From Tritrichomonas musculus (lineage: Eukaryota; Parabasalia; Tritrichomonadida; Tritrichomonadidae), in the NCBI GenBank assembly GCA_039105265.1, contig JAPFFF010000001.1, positions 1,364,001-1,428,000 on the forward strand: a stretch of 64,000 bases of DNA, in the 5' to 3' direction. A program made the position numbers and the translations under genes. Below are positions 61,625 through 64,000 of this stretch, in pieces (the stretch's first letter is position 1; every line of letters begins with the position of its first letter). A model generated the notes under the pieces. That model saw only the letters and a program-made list of their open reading frames with translations. It ran no database searches and was not told the DNA's origin.

Positions 61625-64000
61625 TTAAATTAGATTGCTTTCATTTCCTTTTAACATTGAACATATTTCATCGAAAGATGGTCGATCAGCAGGATTAAAG
61701 GACCAACAACTGTTAATCAAGTTTTTCGAGAACTTGCTTACATTTTGTGGAATTGGAGCTTTTTTACCCCTGCAAACGTCATTTTCGCTTATCTTTGGAT
61801 AAGCGCCATCATTCAAGATTGCGTAGAGAACAACTCCAAATGCGTAAATGTCAATTTTTTCATCATAATCGCTCTTCTCAAGCATGAGCTCAGGAGCCAT
61901 GAAGACCATTGTTTTGGGATCAATTTCCTTATCCATGAAAGTTAAAATTCCGAAATCGCTGACTTTTGCGTTGTTGTCTTCATCGAGGAGAATGTTCTCA
62001 AGTTTCAAGCCGCCATGAATGATTCTGGCCTTGTGAATCTCCTTCATTCCATTGCAGATACCGAGGATGACTTTAACACGATCTTCATGCGACAATGATT
62101 TGACTTTCTTTTTCAAGTTGCTTGCACAAAGTTCAGTCAAAATTGAAGGCGGAAACTTAGTTGTTTGAATACCATAAATTTTGACCACATTGGGACAGTT
62201 AAGGCCAATTATTGATTCACATTCTTGTACAAAAACTTTCAAGTGCTTTTCAACTTTGCTTTTACAGTGGAATATTTTTTGTACATAGTGTTCGTTACAA
62301 TTAACTTCGTAGACTTCCGATGTCGAATTGTAACTTATTTGACGAACTTTTTGAATTGAATTGTCATCAAAAAGTTCAAGTGGACTGAATCTGTTCTTTT
62401 TAATTGCATGCTTCTCTTTTTCAAATTTCTGTTTCTGTTCTTCTTCTTTTGCTTTGGATTCTAATATGTGTGTTCTTAACGAGTTTTCAAGATCAATGAT
62501 TCTGTCTTTGTAATCTTTTTCTTTTGACAACAGTTGTTCGTTCTCTTTTTTGAGTTCTGAAATTTGCGTGTCTTTCTGCTCAAGCTGTTCTTTAAGCTTT
62601 GTTATTTCAGCAAGATAAGACTGGATCTTTGCTTCACTTCTAGGCGAATTGTTGGATCGAATTTCGTTGATTTTGGCTTCACTTTTGGAAATTTTTATTC
62701 CACTTTTTTCATTTAGTTTCAATGGACTGTTTTCCGGTGAGATTGGCTCTAGCTTGATTTTTGGTGGACTTCTTAGACGCCTGTCAAATCTAATTTCATC
62801 ACTTTTAACTGGACTGTCTTCATCTTCGTCTTCTTCTTCTTCTTGGATTTCTAAGAATTTGTTTGGACTTTTCTTTATTGCACTTTTAATAGAGTCATCG
62901 AAACTAATCACTTCTGGTAAGCTTGGTATTTCTTCTGGCAAAGTTGGAATCTCTTCTGGAAGAGTAGGAAATTCATCATCAACATGATCAGGTTGATCTT
63001 TTCTAATTATGTTGATTTTCACTGGGCTTCTTTTGCCTTTTTCTTTATGATCATCAATGCTCTTTGGTGGACTTTTCGGAGGTTCTTCCATTTGAATATC
63101 ATCAGATAAAGTAAAATTAAAATCATCATCTTTGTTTTCTTTGATTTCGTCACTTTTTGTAGGACTTTTTTCATCAGTATCATCTTGTGTATCGATGCTT
63201 TTAGTTGGACTTTTCTCATCTGTATCGTCTTGCGTATCGATGCTTTTTGTGGGACTTTTTTCATCAGTGTCATCTTGTGTATCAACACTTTTTGGCGGAC
63301 TTTCATCTGTCTTACTTACTGGAATATCGATGTTTTTAATGAGGGCTTCTTCAGTCTTATATTTAGTGATAGCTTTTGTACTTTTCCTTCTATGTTTGTG
63401 ACCAAAATTAAGACTTTTTCGATGCTTTCTCTCATGCGTTTCATTCTTTCTCAATCTATATTTTTCATCTTCAACTTTTGCGTTAATTGTAACCGTTTTT
63501 TCATTTTTTGTTTCATCTGTTTTTGCTTCATTAATATCATCCGAATTTGGAGGTTTACTTTCAAGAACTTCATCTTCATCAATGTCACTTTTTCCTTCAG
63601 AAACTGGAAGCTTTTGTCTTCCAAAAATCATATTTGGCAAGTTTGGAGGAACCTGTTTAACGCTCATTACGGCAGACAAGCAATAACCAGCAATGCAGAA
63701 TGGATCGCTAACTAAAGGCAGAGCTTCAACTGGTTGATTGACTGTTTTGCTTACCTTTTTAAGAAGAAGATGACCGTAAAAGTTGCTTCCACAAGCAAAT
63801 ATTTTCCCATCAGATGTCTTGAAAAGAGAATGACCGAATCCGGCCTCAGCCTCAACGATTTTACATTTCTTTTTAAAAGTATTAATTTCAGTGAATTTCA
63901 CATATTCATTCTTGCTCATTCCAAGTCTTGAATTTGAATTGCTTCCACGTCCAAAGACGCGTCCATCCTTGCAAACAGCGAGACAATGTTGGTACTTGCC
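61625..64000 (-). CDS. RCC1-repeat protein with C-terminal pseudokinase (5' end off window)
   Basis: The frame is open to the window edge. Before the first visible Met it already reads HCLAVCKDGRVFGRGSNSNS, an RCC1 blade, so the start lies beyond 64000. After about two RCC1 blades (AGFGHSLFKTSDGKIFACGSN) comes a long, charged, Ser/Pro/Glu/Lys-rich linker with a three-fold 16-residue repeat (SIDTQDDTDEKSPTK), then a coiled coil (KLKEQLEQKDTQISELKKEN). Last is a TKL-like kinase domain (final about 265 residues) with YVQKIF, HGGLKLEN at the catalytic loop, DFG and MAPEL. HGG replaces HRD, removing the catalytic Asp, so it is predicted to be a pseudokinase. Role perhaps scaffolding or signalling. 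Confidence 0.9.
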   Translation of the reverse strand, partial: GKYQHCLAVCKDGRVFGRGSNSNSRLGMSKNEYVKFTEINTFKKKCKIVEAEAGFGHSLFKTSDGKIFACGSNFYGHLLLKKVSKTVNQPVEALPLVSDPFCIAGYCLSAVMSVKQVPPNLPNMIFGRQKLPVSEGKSDIDEDEVLESKPPNSDDINEAKTDETKNEKTVTINAKVEDEKYRLRKNETHERKHRKSLNFGHKHRRKSTKAITKYKTEEALIKNIDIPVSKTDESPPKSVDTQDDTDEKSPTKSIDTQDDTDEKSPTKSIDTQDDTDEKSPTKSDEIKENKDDDFNFTLSDDIQMEEPPKSPPKSIDDHKEKGKRSPVKINIIRKDQPDHVDDEFPTLPEEIPTLPEEIPSLPEVISFDDSIKSAIKKSPNKFLEIQEEEEDEDEDSPVKSDEIRFDRRLRSPPKIKLEPISPENSPLKLNEKSGIKISKSEAKINEIRSNNSPRSEAKIQSYLAEITKLKEQLEQKDTQISELKKENEQLLSKEKDYKDRIIDLENSLRTHILESKAKEEEQKQKFEKEKHAIKKNRFSPLELFDDNSIQKVRQISYNSTSEVYEVNCNEHYVQKIFHCKSKVEKHLKVFVQECESIIGLNCPNVVKIYGIQTTKFPPSILTELCASNLKKKVKSLSHEDRVKVILGICNGMKEIHKARIIHGGLKLENILLDEDNNAKVSDFGILTFMDKEIDPKTMVFMAPELMLEKSDYDEKIDIYAFGVVLYAILNDGAYPKISENDVCRGKKAPIPQNVSKFSKNLINSCWSFNPADRPSFDEICSMLKGNESNLI
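63155..63298 (-). repeat. Three 48-bp tandem repeats inside the RCC1-pseudokinase gene
   Basis: In-frame units encoding (S)(I/V)DTQDDTDEKSP(T)K. They are nearly identical at DNA level, so copy number probably varies between strains. Confidence 0.85.

Noticed and set aside
63132-63715. Long plus-strand open frames opposite the RCC1-pseudokinase gene
   Set aside because: Products of the antisense of tandem Ser/Asp/Lys repeats; the minus-strand protein is clearly the real gene.

Overview
The window is from a parabasalid protist. It is very AT-rich, and its gene families are those expanded in trichomonads: DUF3447 plus ankyrin proteins, BspA-like leucine-rich-repeat proteins, Sel1 proteins, degenerate TKL-type kinases, a Pmp-like surface protein and beta-amylase. 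I would guess a Tritrichomonas-like species, but the sequence does not prove the genus. Genes lie on both strands with AT-rich spacers. There are no rRNA genes, CRISPR arrays or recognisable retroelements.

Layout. 1-5.7 kb: a duplicated tRNA plus coiled-coil gene cassette with a hAT-like MITE beside one copy, a BTB-like protein, and remnants. 5.8-11 kb: a UBR-box ubiquitin ligase and a kinase. 11.7-14 kb: a 1.4 kb TA-flanked element with 28-bp inverted ends and a second hAT-like MITE. 14.3-18.8 kb: beta-amylase copy 1, which lacks an ATG, then a three-part segmental duplication carrying two identical tRNA-Ile genes, then gene debris. 18.9-30.3 kb: a BspA-like protein, a broken kinase-Sel1 gene, a PABP-like protein, and two adjacent genes ending in the CaaX box CLLI. 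30.6-43 kb: two DUF3447-ankyrin genes flanking a dead DUF362 gene and beta-amylase copy 2. 43-54.3 kb: a DUF3447-BspA fusion, a foldback repeat, a BTB-BspA protein, a compact ankyrin protein, an unusual tRNA, a broken Pmp-like gene and an HtrL/YibB-like protein. 54.3-64 kb: a decayed gene, a HECT ligase and the 3' part of an RCC1-pseudokinase gene.

The most striking signal is in the two DUF3447-ankyrin genes at 30612-32930 and 37068-41649. After one uninterrupted N-terminal block, every following ankyrin repeat is a separate open segment of 31 codons (32 in one case), and a shorter terminal half-repeat carries the stop codon. These segments are separated by 14 AT-rich, stop-filled spacers of 56-619 bp, all inserted at the same codon boundary of the repeat. 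Joining the segments restores ankyrin arrays with a 31-32 residue period. The spacers do not carry the splice signals known from Trichomonas (GTAYGT and ACTAACACACAG). Instead they tend to start with RTTTYN and end with TTNAT. They look like one-repeat-per-exon introns of an unrecognised kind, or another form of precise interruption.

Other genes point to ubiquitin signalling (UBR and HECT ligases), mRNA binding (PABP-like), starch or glycogen breakdown (beta-amylase) and kinase signalling. Several families show domain shuffling inside this window: DUF3447 is joined either to ankyrin repeats or to BspA repeats, and kinase domains to Sel1, RCC1 or BspA pieces.
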